Shown here one piece after another: positions 24,733-33,790 of a stretch of DNA of 64,000 nucleotides. The notes below the pieces were generated by a model, which saw only the letters and a list, made by a program, of their open reading frames with translations, was not told where the DNA came from and ran no database searches. The stretch is from CAZVNZ01 sp964628515 (GTDB taxonomy: Bacteria; Bacillota; Clostridia; Christensenellales; Christensenellaceae). The DNA lies in assembly GCA_964628515.1 (NCBI GenBank), contig CAZVNZ010000012.1, positions 20,801 through 84,800 on the forward strand, in the 5' to 3' direction. Position 1 is the first letter of the stretch. Every line of letters begins with the position of its first letter. The position numbers and the translations under genes are program-made.

Positions 24733-25401
24733 CTACTGCTTTGCAAAAATTGCAGAGCCTACTCTTATCATATTAGAGCCTTCCAAAATTGCTTCTTTGT
24801 AGTCTGCGGACATCCCCATAGACAAGTACTCAAAGTCGGAAGTCTTGTATTTTTCGTAAATTTCCTTTGTGCGTGCAAACAACTTTCTTAGATATTTGCT
24901 ATCATCACTTATTGGTGCTATTGTCATAATACCTTTAATTGTTAAACAGTCGTAGGTTTTTATTTTGTCTAAAAACTCGTCTATCTCTTCTTCAAAAACC
25001 CCTGTTTTGCTTTCTTCTAAAGATACATTTACTTGCAAAAGTGCATTAATCTTTTTGTTTGCCGCCTTTGCTTGCTTTTGGATTTCTTCCGCAAGGGAAA
25101 GTCTGTCTAACGAATGAATTAATGCAATATTATTATCTATTATATACTTAACTTTATTAGTTTGCAACCTTCCAATTAAATTCCAATTAATATCTGTTGA
25201 AAAACTGTCTTTTTTACTTAAAAATTCCTGTACTCTGTTTTCTCCGAATTCTTTTATGCCACAGTTGTATGCTTCCTGCATTAAGGAAGTATCTACCGTT
25301 TTTGTTACAGCAACAAGCAAGACATCTCCACCTCCGTTAGTTGCTTTGCACTCTTCTATACTATCTTGCAACCGCAAAATATTTTCTGCTACACTTCCCA
25401 T
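24733..25401 (-). CDS. yggS: YggS-family PLP-binding protein
   Basis: A 222-residue single-domain PLP protein. It shows LLVAVTKTVD with the PLP lysine, FGENRVQEF, NWNLIGRLQTNKVKY (HxIGxLQxNK with Asn in place of the first His), and SMGMSADYKEAI with GSNMIRVGSAIF. The family helps maintain PLP balance and shows no catalysis of its own. ATG 25401 follows AGAGGT by 6 bases; an ATG 33 bases upstream is less likely. It is part of the division-gene cluster. Confidence 0.93.
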   Translation of the reverse strand: MGSVAENILRLQDSIEECKATNGGGDVLLVAVTKTVDTSLMQEAYNCGIKEFGENRVQEFLSKKDSFSTDINWNLIGRLQTNKVKYIIDNNIALIHSLDRLSLAEEIQKQAKAANKKINALLQVNVSLEESKTGVFEEEIDEFLDKIKTYDCLTIKGIMTIAPISDDSKYLRKLFARTKEIYEKYKTSDFEYLSMGMSADYKEAILEGSNMIRVGSAIFAKQ

Positions 25402-25438
25402 TTGATTACCTCTAATCATCACCATAAAAGGCAAAATT

Positions 25439-26632
25439 TTATGCCTCTATTTTTTGATTTGCCGCAAGCACGGTGCCTGCGTCTTTTGGCTCTATTATTG
25501 CATTATTGTCTTTAATTGTTTTTATGTTTACGGGTACAAAGGTTTTTTCTCTGCCGTTTACCGTGTATACTCCCTTAACTCCGTCTTGCTCTTTTATTGC
25601 AAATACGGGTACTTTTAGCCCTTCAAATTTTGTGTAAAATTTGGCATTTGTGCGTCTTGCGTTTAAAAGCTCCCCAATATCTTCTGCAATTTCTATTACG
25701 TATATATAATCGTTTGTTTCTGCAACACTGCCTACTACCGTGCCTTGATATTGCTTTGTTAAAAAGTCCTCAAAGGCAATATTAAAGGTATTATTGTTGG
25801 CAAATTCTATTATTGGCGCTTTTGAGTGTACAAGTAGATACCATTTAAAATTATTTACCAGCCTGTAAATTGGTTGCATGCCCTCTCTTTCTTCCTCGTT
25901 TATGGTAGTAGAGCCGTTTAGAATGTCTGCAATATCCTTGTAGGTAATGTTTTTAACATTTTTGGAATTAAGTATTCCCTCTTTGCCATCAAAATAAAAA
26001 CTTACAACTCCTGCACGAGGAGCGCTTATAGTTTCCTTCCACGCATTTACACGCTCTGTAAGTTGCTCTTCGCTGTTGTAAAACTCTTCTAACTGACTGT
26101 CCGGTTTTACCGAGTCCTTTAGGTACAGGCGCTTTTTTTCCATTAAATCGTTGAGATTTTTTTGTGCAGTCAGTAAATCGCTATCTAACTGCCCGTTTAA
26201 TATAAGGTTTATATCCTTTGCTTTTTGAATTATTTGCTCGTTTAGGTTTTGCAGTTCTGTATCTACTACATCTCTTAGTATTTCGTTTTCTTGATACTGC
26301 ACAATTTTGGTTTGGACTTCTAAGAGGTCGTTCATCACGTTTTCGCTATAACCCCACTTAAACACCTCTACAAGGGGTGTGCCTTCCTCTACCCTTTGCC
26401 CCTCACTTGCTATTAAGTTTGTTTTGCCGTAGTTTTCCGCTTCAAACACCTGCTCGTCCCTTACAACTATTACTGTGCGGGTATCCTCGTATATCATTTC
26501 CCCTTGCACTAATTCTACGGTATTTATATTTAATGCAAAATAAAGTATTAGCACTATTGCAGCCGCAACAGCGCCTATAAATATATAAAATTTATAGTTT
26601 GGTCGTCTAATACTCCTTTTTTCTGTCTCCAT
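25439..26632 (-). CDS. HlyD-like membrane-anchored protein of the sepF cluster
   Basis: A 397-residue protein with an N-terminal membrane helix (about 14-34), a beta-rich region, long helices (about 100-190) and a C-terminal beta region (300-397), arranged as in HlyD-type periplasmic adaptors. There is no signal for an ABC exporter nearby. Genes of this form recur directly upstream of yggS-sepF in Clostridia, which suggests a link to the division site or cell wall rather than to efflux; that is inferred. GGAG lies 7 bases upstream of ATG. Confidence 0.75.
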   Translation of the reverse strand: METEKRSIRRPNYKFYIFIGAVAAAIVLILYFALNINTVELVQGEMIYEDTRTVIVVRDEQVFEAENYGKTNLIASEGQRVEEGTPLVEVFKWGYSENVMNDLLEVQTKIVQYQENEILRDVVDTELQNLNEQIIQKAKDINLILNGQLDSDLLTAQKNLNDLMEKKRLYLKDSVKPDSQLEEFYNSEEQLTERVNAWKETISAPRAGVVSFYFDGKEGILNSKNVKNITYKDIADILNGSTTINEEEREGMQPIYRLVNNFKWYLLVHSKAPIIEFANNNTFNIAFEDFLTKQYQGTVVGSVAETNDYIYVIEIAEDIGELLNARRTNAKFYTKFEGLKVPVFAIKEQDGVKGVYTVNGREKTFVPVNIKTIKDNNAIIEPKDAGTVLAANQKIEA

Positions 26633-26662
26633 TAATTCTCCTGCATATATTGTTATTAATGT

Positions 26663-26671
26663 ATTATATCA
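26663..26671 (-). promoter_or_regulatory. Extended -10 promoter of the hlyD-like/sepF operon
   Basis: On the minus strand TGATATAAT (26671-26663) is an extended -10; TTTATA lies 17 bases further upstream as a poor -35. It is about 30 bases upstream of the hlyD-like start codon. Confidence 0.5.
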
Positions 26672-26731
26672 CAAAAGTAAATAAATATAAATATATTTTA
26701 TAATATTAGTGTGCTAAAATGTGTACTGCCG

Positions 26732-27118
26732 CTAAAAAACCTTAATATAAGCACAAACAACATTGCCTTTTTTATTGTAGTATAACTTAGAGGATATATT
26801 TTTTACTATGCAAATACCTCTGCCACTCTCTTTGAGCAGGTACTGCCTTGAGGAAACATCAACATCAACATATTTTTGATGATTAAACCCCTTTCCGTTA
26901 TGGGAGAAATTAATCACCAATAAATCATCTTTCAGGCTAGCCAAAAGCTTAATTTTTGTTGCGTTGGAATGTTCTTTAATATTTATGTATAATTCGCTGT
27001 ATACCAATCTTATGTTATATAGCGTTTCGTCGTCAAGATTTTTCAATTTATTTATTTCTGTTATTAATTCTTCTACCTTATTTGTACCGGTTAGTGTTTG
27101 TTTGAATATCATTTTCAT
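26732..27118 (-). CDS. HATPase-type anti-sigma regulatory kinase, intact ATP site
   Basis: A 128-residue GHKL ATPase domain protein of the RsbW/SpoIIAB type. The ATP-binding boxes are readable: N-box VYSELYINIKEHS, G1-like HNGKGF and G2-like ESGRGICIVKNI. Its ATG overlaps the sigma factor stop by 4 bases (ATGA), so it is made together with the sigma factor. Such kinases bind sigma and phosphorylate a STAS partner. Together with the STAS protein and the other kinase-like gene it completes a partner-switching module. Confidence 0.82.
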   Translation of the reverse strand: MKMIFKQTLTGTNKVEELITEINKLKNLDDETLYNIRLVYSELYINIKEHSNATKIKLLASLKDDLLVINFSHNGKGFNHQKYVDVDVSSRQYLLKESGRGICIVKNISSKLYYNKKGNVVCAYIKVF

Positions 27119-27858
27119 TGTTTGCTGTACATTCTTGATAATTTATCTAAAATTTTTCTTTCCAGTCTGGAAATTTGCATTTGAGAAACATTAAGGTTAT
27201 TTGCAACCTCCTTTTGCGTTTTTCCCATTATATACCTTTGTCTGATAATCCTTTTTTCTTCCTCTGTAAGTAAGTCCATACAGTATTTAATAAAGTCGTG
27301 GTTTTCTATCCACTCAAACCTTTCGTCCTCTTTGCCTAAAAAGTTATCTAACGAGAAGTTTTCCCCGTCCTGCATTGCGCTGTCTAAAGATAGTATTACC
27401 TCTGAGTTTTGTACCTCAAAGGTTTCTAAAAGTTTATCCACGGGGATATCTAATTTTTCCGAAATTAGCTTAACAGACGGCTTTTCGTCGTGCTCTAACA
27501 TATATTCGGAAATAAAATCGTTTATTTTTCTTAGTTGCATTGTGTTTTTACGTGGCAAACGCATAACCCTTGCGGTGTCTCTGAAATAATTTTTAATTTC
27601 TCCGATTAAGCTGGGTGTGGCAAAGCTTGGGAATTTTATTTCTCGGTATGGGTCAAACCGCTCTATTGCTTTTACTAAGGCAAGGCTTGCTACCTGCACT
27701 AAATCGTCGTAGTCTACACCTCTGCCTGTGAATTTCTTTGCCGCAATTTCTGCAATATAAATATATCTGCCGATAAGCTCGTTTCTGATATCCACATTTT
27801 TAGTTTCAAAATACTCTTTTAATAATTCTGTGCTGTCTATTTGCGAATAATCTTTCAA
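27115..27858 (-). CDS. RNA polymerase sigma factor of the SigB/SigF/SigG group
   Basis: A 247-residue sigma-70-family factor. Regions are visible in order: region 2 (DYDDLVQVASLALVKAIERF and FPSFATPSLIGEIKNYFRD, about 48-95), region 3 (RLPRKNTMQLRKI, about 99-150), and region 4 with a helix-turn-helix (TQKEVANNLNVSQMQISRLE, about 213-232). The RFDP-FPSFA signature is typical of stress and sporulation sigmas. Start is TTG 27858 with AAGGAG 9 bases upstream. Gene order STAS, kinase, sigma matches rsbV-rsbW-sigB and spoIIAA-AB-sigF; sequence alone does not decide which. Confidence 0.9.
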   Translation of the reverse strand: MKDYSQIDSTELLKEYFETKNVDIRNELIGRYIYIAEIAAKKFTGRGVDYDDLVQVASLALVKAIERFDPYREIKFPSFATPSLIGEIKNYFRDTARVMRLPRKNTMQLRKINDFISEYMLEHDEKPSVKLISEKLDIPVDKLLETFEVQNSEVILSLDSAMQDGENFSLDNFLGKEDERFEWIENHDFIKYCMDLLTEEEKRIIRQRYIMGKTQKEVANNLNVSQMQISRLERKILDKLSRMYSKQ

Positions 27859-27871
27859 GAAATTACTCTCC

Positions 27872-28264
27872 TTAGTTTTTTACCGGTTTTTTAGTAAAAG
27901 ATATTTCTGATAATAGTCCGTCTTTTTCCTCAAACACAGTATTATCCGTTAAGGATTCTATTATTATTCTGCTTATTTCCTCGCTGAAATCCGAGCAACT
28001 GCCTTCGCAAACACTCGGCTTATTTTCTATGTTTTCCCCTATAACTCTTACGGAAAACTCTTCGCATAATTGTATGTTTACTAAAATGTTGTTGCAGTTG
28101 TTTTTACACATTATCATTATGCAGGCTTCTGCAACACATAACTTAATATCTTCTATTTCATCAAAATCAAAATCAAGCTCGGAGGCTACAGTGCAGGCAG
28201 AAAGCCTAATTGCCTTTATATATTTAGAGCTTGCCGGAAATTGCATTTTAATGATTTCTTGCAT
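27872..28264 (-). CDS. RsbW/SpoIIAB-like anti-sigma factor with degraded ATP-binding motifs
   Basis: A 130-residue protein with the N-terminal plan of Clostridial RsbW kinases (IRLSACTVASELDF, then EDIKLCVAEACIMIM as the N-box). The glycine-rich G1 (DxGxG) and G2 (GLGL) motifs expected later are not visible; the corresponding stretch reads GENIENKPS and EEISRIIIESLTD. It may hold sigma or STAS protein without being a kinase. Its ATG overlaps the STAS stop by one base (TAATG), and sigma starts 13 bases after its stop. Confidence 0.75.
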   Translation of the reverse strand: MQEIIKMQFPASSKYIKAIRLSACTVASELDFDFDEIEDIKLCVAEACIMIMCKNNCNNILVNIQLCEEFSVRVIGENIENKPSVCEGSCSDFSEEISRIIIESLTDNTVFEEKDGLLSEISFTKKPVKN

Positions 28265-28578
28265 TATACCACCTCAATATCAAATAGGGTATTTAGTCCG
28301 GTAATTTCAAAAATTTTATACAAATATTTTTTTAAGTTAATAATTTTTGTTTTACCGCCTTTTAGATTTACCTTTTTAATTAAGCTTACAAGTGCACCCA
28401 GACCTGTGGAATCTATATACTTCACTTCTTTAAAATCAAGTATTATATTAGGATTTTTAATGTCTGCGTATTCCTCAAAAACACTTTTTAGCTCTGAAAC
28501 GCTTTTAATATCCGCATCCCCTTTTAAACTTATTTCTACTGTATTATCTTGTCTGCTTACTTCTATACTAATACTCAA
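28264..28578 (-). CDS. STAS-domain anti-anti-sigma factor
   Basis: A 104-residue single STAS domain of the RsbV/SpoIIAA type. The phosphorylatable serine lies in YIDSTGLGAL (about 54-63). In this family the unphosphorylated form binds the anti-sigma kinase and frees sigma. Start is TTG 28578, with GGAGG 8 bases upstream; the first in-frame ATG would cut into the domain. It is the first gene of the four-gene module and sits 70-100 bases downstream of a near-consensus promoter. Confidence 0.9.
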   Translation of the reverse strand: MSISIEVSRQDNTVEISLKGDADIKSVSELKSVFEEYADIKNPNIILDFKEVKYIDSTGLGALVSLIKKVNLKGGKTKIINLKKYLYKIFEITGLNTLFDIEVV

Positions 28579-28649
28579 TTATATATCCTCCCTTAATTTT
28601 ATAAACATAGTAAACTGTCTATAAACATAATTGCATAATTGGTATTTAT

Positions 28650-28678
28650 ATTATATATTTTATTTTTGAATATTTCAA
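28650..28678 (-). promoter_or_regulatory. Vegetative-type promoter of the STAS/sigma module
   Basis: On the minus strand TTGAAA (28678-28673), 17 bases, TATAAT (28655-28650). It is one of the best sigma-A-like promoters in the window. No SigB-type (GTTT-N14-GGGTA) element was seen, so the module appears to depend on the vegetative sigma. Confidence 0.7.
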
Positions 28679-28757
28679 CAAAGAAGTTTTTTATTACGGA
28701 AATATATTATATTTTTTAGGGATTTAGATTGCCTGTTTTTATATTGCCAAAACCAAA

Positions 28758-28783
28758 CAGAGCAACCCATAAGGACTGCTCTG
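28758..28783 (-). terminator. Terminator after the chemoreceptor gene
   Basis: CAGAGCAGTCC and GGGTTGCTCTG pair over 11 bp (with wobble pairs), with a TTAT loop. It is followed on the minus strand by TTTGGTTTT. It lies 27 bases after the stop of the chemoreceptor gene. Confidence 0.6.
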
Positions 28784-28809
28784 CTTTATACCATTTTATT
28801 TAAGTTTAA

Positions 28810-30843
28810 TTAGTTACGGTTTTTATCCTCTTTTTTTAGAATAAATCTGCCAATAAGATTTTTAACCGTACCTGCTTGAGTGGAAAGCTCTTCGCTTGCT
28901 GCCGCAGATTGTTGGCTGGTTGCGCTGTTTGTTTGTACAACAACGGAAATCTGCTCTACACCTTCCACAATATTACGCATAAATGTCAGCTCGTCTTCTA
29001 CCATTTTTGCAATATCTCGCACGTCTGTTGCAACTACTTTGGTGGTATCGTTAATACCGCTCATAGTGCCTACGGTAACTTCTGCATTTGTAGCCACATT
29101 TGCTATAATTTTTACCGTGCCTTCGATTAATTCGGTGGTACTCTTTGCAGCCTCTGCCGATTTACCCGCAAGATTTCGCACTTCGTCCGCTACTACCGCA
29201 AAGCCTTTGCCTGCCTCGCCTGCTCTTGCCGCCTCTACCGCCGCATTTAGTGCAAGTATGTTTGTTTGGAAAGCAATATCTTCAATAGTTTTAATAATCT
29301 TGCTTACCTCCGCAGATTTTGCGTTAGCCTCTCTGATTTCTACCATAAGCACTTGCAGTTGGTCTGTTGCCTCTCGCAAATTGGTTTCCACGTTGTCCGT
29401 GTCTCCGGTAATTTTTTGTATGCTGTTTTCCGTCTCCTCAAACTGATTTTGCATTTGCTCTATGGATGATGATAGACGTTCTACCGCCATAGATTGCTCT
29501 GTTGAACCTTGCGCAAGACTCTGAGCGCTATCTGCAACCTGTGCGGAACCCATTGCCATTTGGTCTGCGGCAATATCCGCCTCTTCTAAGGTACTGGAAA
29601 CTTGATGTGTCAGCTTGTTAAGTGCAATGGCAAGTACATCGTGCTCCGACCTTACATCCGCAGTTACATTAAGATTGCCTTCCGCAACTTTTTGCACAAC
29701 TTCCACATTATTACGCACGTTTTGTGCCATAATCTCAAAAGAATCCACAAGGGCGGCAAGCTCGTTTTCTTTTGCGCTACCCTTTTCAATAAATGAATCT
29801 TTATTACCTCTGTTATCTCCGTAGGCAAGCTGTTTAGCCCATTTTGTAACGCCTACTATGGGTTTTGTAATGCCGTTTGCAATACGTCCTGCGGCTACAA
29901 TATTTAACCCTATGGTTAAAAGTGCGGCTGCTACCAAGCAAATCAACATTAAGAAGAATACGCTGTACGCCTCCATCATAGGCACTACCGTTGCAACGGA
30001 CAGCCCTGCAATACCTATTGGCTCGTAGCATACTAAGGATTGTTTGCCGTTTACACTTGAATTTACAACGGCAGCGTTGCCGGTTGTCATATCCTTAACT
30101 ATATTTTTAAAGGATGCACTCATAGAATTTACATAAGCAACATTTTCCTCGTCCTCTTCGTTTGGTTCTAACCAGTTTTGCACAAGCACAATATCGTTAT
30201 TTGGATGTGCGGATAGTGCGCCGTTTTTGTTTAGCATAAAGCTAAAGCTGTTGGGTGTCATCTCGTATTCGTTTAATATTTGAGAGATGTACTCTAAACG
30301 CACAAATCCTACCAAAACGCCTACACGCTCCCCCTCGTTATAAATTGGTGTGCCTATTGCAAGTATTCGTCTGCCAGTACTTTTAGAGAATGTAGGCTCT
30401 GCAATTTCCGTTTTGCCTTCCTTCCAGGGTACTGTAAAATAAGAGCGATCGGCAATGGAAACCCCACGGGATTTCTCTCCGTCGCTGTGGGCAACATTTG
30501 TGCCGGTAGTCTCGGTTATAAGAAAATGAGACCAAATATCTCCTGCGTTTTTCATAAAGTTTTGCAAGTAAGGCTCTGCTACCATAGGGTCTTGAGATAT
30601 TACCGCTTGAGTTTGCGCTAACAACTCTACCTCACTTGTAAATTTGTCGATTCTTTCCACTACATTTGAAATCATCAAATCGTTTCTTGCTTCTAATTCC
30701 TTTTGTTTGTCCGATGATATGCCGAAAAAAGTAACAAGTATTACTACAATCATGCCGATAGAAATGGGAATCATAAATGCACGTACTATTTTGCCCACTA
30801 ATACTGCCCTTAAAGAACCACTTTTTGTACCATTCTTTTTCAC
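28810..30843 (-). CDS. Methyl-accepting chemotaxis protein with a double-Cache-type sensor domain
   Basis: A 677-residue receptor. It has an N-terminal membrane helix (about 17-37), an extracellular sensor domain (about 40-280) with the Cache-like WSHFLITETTGTNVAHSD and SYFTVPWKEGKTEIAEP blocks, a second membrane helix (about 285-307), a HAMP domain, and a cytoplasmic signalling region with the conserved hairpin tip (FQTNILALNAAVEAARAGEAG). It senses a small molecule outside and signals to CheA. Start is GTG 30843, with AGGGGGT about 11 bases upstream. It is monocistronic. Confidence 0.93.
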   Translation of the reverse strand: MKKNGTKSGSLRAVLVGKIVRAFMIPISIGMIVVILVTFFGISSDKQKELEARNDLMISNVVERIDKFTSEVELLAQTQAVISQDPMVAEPYLQNFMKNAGDIWSHFLITETTGTNVAHSDGEKSRGVSIADRSYFTVPWKEGKTEIAEPTFSKSTGRRILAIGTPIYNEGERVGVLVGFVRLEYISQILNEYEMTPNSFSFMLNKNGALSAHPNNDIVLVQNWLEPNEEDEENVAYVNSMSASFKNIVKDMTTGNAAVVNSSVNGKQSLVCYEPIGIAGLSVATVVPMMEAYSVFFLMLICLVAAALLTIGLNIVAAGRIANGITKPIVGVTKWAKQLAYGDNRGNKDSFIEKGSAKENELAALVDSFEIMAQNVRNNVEVVQKVAEGNLNVTADVRSEHDVLAIALNKLTHQVSSTLEEADIAADQMAMGSAQVADSAQSLAQGSTEQSMAVERLSSSIEQMQNQFEETENSIQKITGDTDNVETNLREATDQLQVLMVEIREANAKSAEVSKIIKTIEDIAFQTNILALNAAVEAARAGEAGKGFAVVADEVRNLAGKSAEAAKSTTELIEGTVKIIANVATNAEVTVGTMSGINDTTKVVATDVRDIAKMVEDELTFMRNIVEGVEQISVVVQTNSATSQQSAAASEELSTQAGTVKNLIGRFILKKEDKNRN

Positions 30844-30890
30844 GCTATTTTTGTACCCCCTTAGCTATTAAAAATTTTATTATAATATTT

Positions 30891-30910
30891 GCCACTTTTA
30901 GAATAGTGGC
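30891..30910 (-). repeat. Hairpin in the chemoreceptor leader
   Basis: GCCACT (30891-30896) and AGTGGC (30905-30910) are perfect inverted copies with an 8-base spacer, inside the untranslated leader between promoter and GTG start. It could affect translation or mRNA stability. Confidence 0.35.
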
Positions 30911-30935
30911 TAAATATTTTTTTACCCATTGTAAT

Positions 30936-30964
30936 ATGTTACCACTAATGGTGTAATAAATCAA
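30936..30964 (-). promoter_or_regulatory. Chemoreceptor promoter
   Basis: On the minus strand TTGATT (30964-30959), 17 bases, TAACAT (30941-30936). It is sigma-A-like rather than the sigma-D (TAAA-N15-GCCGATAA) type expected for flagellar/chemotaxis genes. Confidence 0.5.
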
Positions 30965-31010
30965 CTATGTTTACCGTATTTTTTTGAAAAATTCGACTTT
31001 TTTTATGTAG

Positions 31011-31040
31011 AAAAAAAGCGGTTTTAATACCGCTTTTTTT
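31011..31040 (-). terminator. Terminator after ppdK
   Basis: AAAAAAAGCGGT (31011-31022) and ACCGCTTTTTTT (31029-31040) form a 12-bp stem with a 6-base loop. A-tract and T-tract ends make it usable in both directions. It follows the ppdK stop by 25 bases. Confidence 0.85.
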
Positions 31041-31064
31041 AAAAAATATAATATTATTGATATT

Positions 31065-33698
31065 TTATCTTTGTTTAATTACCGCTTGTGCCGCTGCAAG
31101 TCTTGCAATAGGCACTCTGAATGGTGAACAAGACACGTAGTCAAGCCCTATCTCGTTACAGAATTCTACTGTGGATGGATCTCCGCCGTGCTCTCCGCAT
31201 ATTCCAAGTTTAATATCCGGTCTTATTTGTCTGCCAAGCTCTACGGACATTTTTACAAGTTTGCCAACGCCGATTTGGTCCATTTTTACAAATGGGTCGG
31301 ACTCGTAAATTTTCTTAGCATAGTATTCGTCTAAGAATTTGCCTGCATCATCTCTGGAAAAGCCGAATGTCATTTGTGTTAAATCGTTTGTACCAAAGGA
31401 GAAGAATTCAGCTTCTTTAGCGATTTCGTCCGCTGTCAGTGCGGCTCTTGGTACTTCTATCATGGTGCCTACCATATATTTAATCTTTTTGCCCTTTTCT
31501 TCCATTACCTTTTCTGCGGTTTTTACCACATAGTCCTTAATATACTTTAACTCTTTGGCATCTCCGACTAATGGAATCATAATTTCCGGAACTATATCTG
31601 CGCCTGTTTCCTGCTCTACTTCGATAGCCGCCTCAATTACCGCTCTTGTTTGCATAACCGCAATTTCCGGGAAGGTTACCGCCAGTCTGCATCCTCTGTG
31701 TCCAAGCATTGGGTTAAACTCGTGTAAGCCGTGAATAACCTCTTTAAGCTTTTCTACGCTAATATTCATCTCTTTAGCAAGCTCTACAATGTCCTCTTTT
31801 TCTGTTGGTAAGAACTCGTGCAGAGGAGGGTCTAAGAAACGTATTGTAACGGGAAAGCCCTTCATAGCCTTGTAAATGCCTTTAAAGTCCTCTTTTTGCA
31901 TAGGAAGTAGTTTTTCAAGTGCTTTTTCTCTTTGCTCTACCGTTTCGGAAACTATCATTTCTCTCATTGCCGCAATTCTATCTTCCGCAAAGAACATATG
32001 CTCTGTTCTGCAAAGACCTATGCCTTGTGCTCCAAAAGAAATTGCTTGTACAGCATCGTTGGGTGTATCTGCATTTGTTCTTACTTTTAGTGTTCTGATA
32101 CCGTCTGCCCATTCCATAACTCTTGCAAAGTCCCCTGTTAGAGATGCCTCTTGAGTAGCAATAGCCTCGCCGTATACATTACCTGTTGAGCCGTTTAGAG
32201 AAACGAACTCCCCCTCTTTATATACTTTACCGTCAGCAGACGTCATAGTTTTTGTTTTGGAATTAATTTTTAGCTCTCCGCAGCCTGCAACACAGCAAGT
32301 ACCCATACCACGAGCAACAACCGCCGCATGTGATGTCATACCGCCTCTTGCGGTTAAAATACCTTCTGCCGCATACATGCCTTCAATATCCTCGGGAGAG
32401 GTTTCAAGCCTTGCAAGAATAACCTTTTGACCGTTTGCAACCGCAGCTACGGCATCATCTGCCGTAAAGTAAAGTTGACCGCAAGCAGCACCGGGAGATG
32501 CCGGTAGCCCTTTTGCAATGGGTGTAGATGCTTTTAGTGCCTCGGGCACAAAAGTGGGGTGCAGTAGTGCGTCTAACTGTCTTGGCTCTATTTTCATAAC
32601 CGCTTGTTCGCTTGTTAATTTGCCTTCGTCCACAAGGTCGCAAGCAATTTTAAGAGCAGCCGTAGCCGTTCTTTTGCCGTTTCTTGTTTGTAGCATATAT
32701 AACTTTCCGCCTTCAATGGTAAACTCCATATCCTGCATATCTCTGTAATGATCTTCAAGTAGGTTTGCAATATCCACAAACTGTTTGTAAACGTCCGGCA
32801 TAACCTGCTCTAAGTGAGAAATTGGGTTTGGTGTTCTTATACCTGCAACAACGTCCTCACCTTGTGCGTTCATTAAATACTCGCCGTATAATCTTTTTTC
32901 TCCTGTGGAAGGGTCTCTTGTAAATGCAACACCCGTACCGCAATCGTCTCCCATATTACCAAATACCATTGCTTGAACGTTTACCGCCGTACCCCAGCTT
33001 GCCGGAATGTCGTTCATTCTGCGATAAACTATTGCACGAGGATTATCCCAAGAACGAAAAACCGCCGTAACAGACTCTAAAAGCTGTTCTTTGGCATCTT
33101 GAGGGAAATCTTTGCCCATTTCCTTTTTGTATAACTCTTTATATTGAGCAACCAATTCTTTTAAATCGTCTGCCGATAAGTCTGTATCCAATTTAGCGCC
33201 TTTAGCTTCCTTCATTTCTTCTAAAAGATGCTCGAAATGCTCTTTATCTATACACATAACAACGTCTGAGAACATTTGAATAAATCTTCTGTAACTGTCG
33301 TAAGCAAAACGTGTGTTACCAGATTTTTTTGCAATACCTTCTACCGCTATATCATTTAAGCCAAGGTTTAGGATTGTGTCCATCATTCCGGGCATTGATG
33401 CTCTTGCACCCGAGCGTACGGAAACGAGAAAAGGGTTTTCGCTGTCCCCAAATTTTTTTCCGGCAACTTGCTGTGTTTTTTCCATTGCTTCTATAATTTG
33501 GTCTACAACTTCTTGTGCAATTACCTTTCCATCCTCGTAATATTTTGTGCATGCTTCGGTAGAAACAATAAAACCTTGTGGAACGGGTAGCCCGAGATTA
33601 GTCATCTCTGCTAAGTTAGCGCCCTTACCGCCCAAAAGGTTTCGCATTTCGTTAGAAGCATTACCCTCCTTAAATAAATATACATATTTTTTTGACAT
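31065..33698 (-). CDS. ppdK: Pyruvate, phosphate dikinase
   Basis: An 877-residue enzyme interconverting pyruvate, ATP and phosphate with PEP, AMP and pyrophosphate. Domains in order: the ATP-grasp nucleotide domain (GGKGANLAEM near 24-33, FTRDPSTGEK), the swivelling phosphohistidine domain with GGMTSHAAVVARGMG (about 452-466), and the C-terminal TIM-barrel PEP domain (GLCRTEHMF, GTNDLTQMTFGFSRDD, CGEHGGDP). Length matches bacterial PPDK. AAGGAG lies upstream of ATG. It has its own promoter and terminator. With the pyruvate kinase 9 kb away, it suggests PPi-linked glycolysis or a reversible PEP-pyruvate step. Confidence 0.97.
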   Translation of the reverse strand: MSKKYVYLFKEGNASNEMRNLLGGKGANLAEMTNLGLPVPQGFIVSTEACTKYYEDGKVIAQEVVDQIIEAMEKTQQVAGKKFGDSENPFLVSVRSGARASMPGMMDTILNLGLNDIAVEGIAKKSGNTRFAYDSYRRFIQMFSDVVMCIDKEHFEHLLEEMKEAKGAKLDTDLSADDLKELVAQYKELYKKEMGKDFPQDAKEQLLESVTAVFRSWDNPRAIVYRRMNDIPASWGTAVNVQAMVFGNMGDDCGTGVAFTRDPSTGEKRLYGEYLMNAQGEDVVAGIRTPNPISHLEQVMPDVYKQFVDIANLLEDHYRDMQDMEFTIEGGKLYMLQTRNGKRTATAALKIACDLVDEGKLTSEQAVMKIEPRQLDALLHPTFVPEALKASTPIAKGLPASPGAACGQLYFTADDAVAAVANGQKVILARLETSPEDIEGMYAAEGILTARGGMTSHAAVVARGMGTCCVAGCGELKINSKTKTMTSADGKVYKEGEFVSLNGSTGNVYGEAIATQEASLTGDFARVMEWADGIRTLKVRTNADTPNDAVQAISFGAQGIGLCRTEHMFFAEDRIAAMREMIVSETVEQREKALEKLLPMQKEDFKGIYKAMKGFPVTIRFLDPPLHEFLPTEKEDIVELAKEMNISVEKLKEVIHGLHEFNPMLGHRGCRLAVTFPEIAVMQTRAVIEAAIEVEQETGADIVPEIMIPLVGDAKELKYIKDYVVKTAEKVMEEKGKKIKYMVGTMIEVPRAALTADEIAKEAEFFSFGTNDLTQMTFGFSRDDAGKFLDEYYAKKIYESDPFVKMDQIGVGKLVKMSVELGRQIRPDIKLGICGEHGGDPSTVEFCNEIGLDYVSCSPFRVPIARLAAAQAVIKQR

Positions 33699-33737
33699 AT
33701 TTTCTCTCCTTTTAAAATTACATTAATACCACATAAC

Positions 33738-33765
33738 ATTATACAATAAAATTAAAAAATTGCAA
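33738..33765 (-). promoter_or_regulatory. ppdK promoter
   Basis: On the minus strand TTGCAA (33765-33760), 16 bases, consensus TATAAT (33743-33738), about 40 bases upstream of the ppdK ATG. Confidence 0.65.
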
Positions 33766-33790
33766 ACAAAATTTAATTATTTTACGACAT

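Noticed and set aside
28880..29446. Plus-strand 188-codon frame opposite the chemoreceptor
   Set aside because: Antisense of the Ala/Glu-rich signalling domain; Ser/Thr-rich composition is an artefact.
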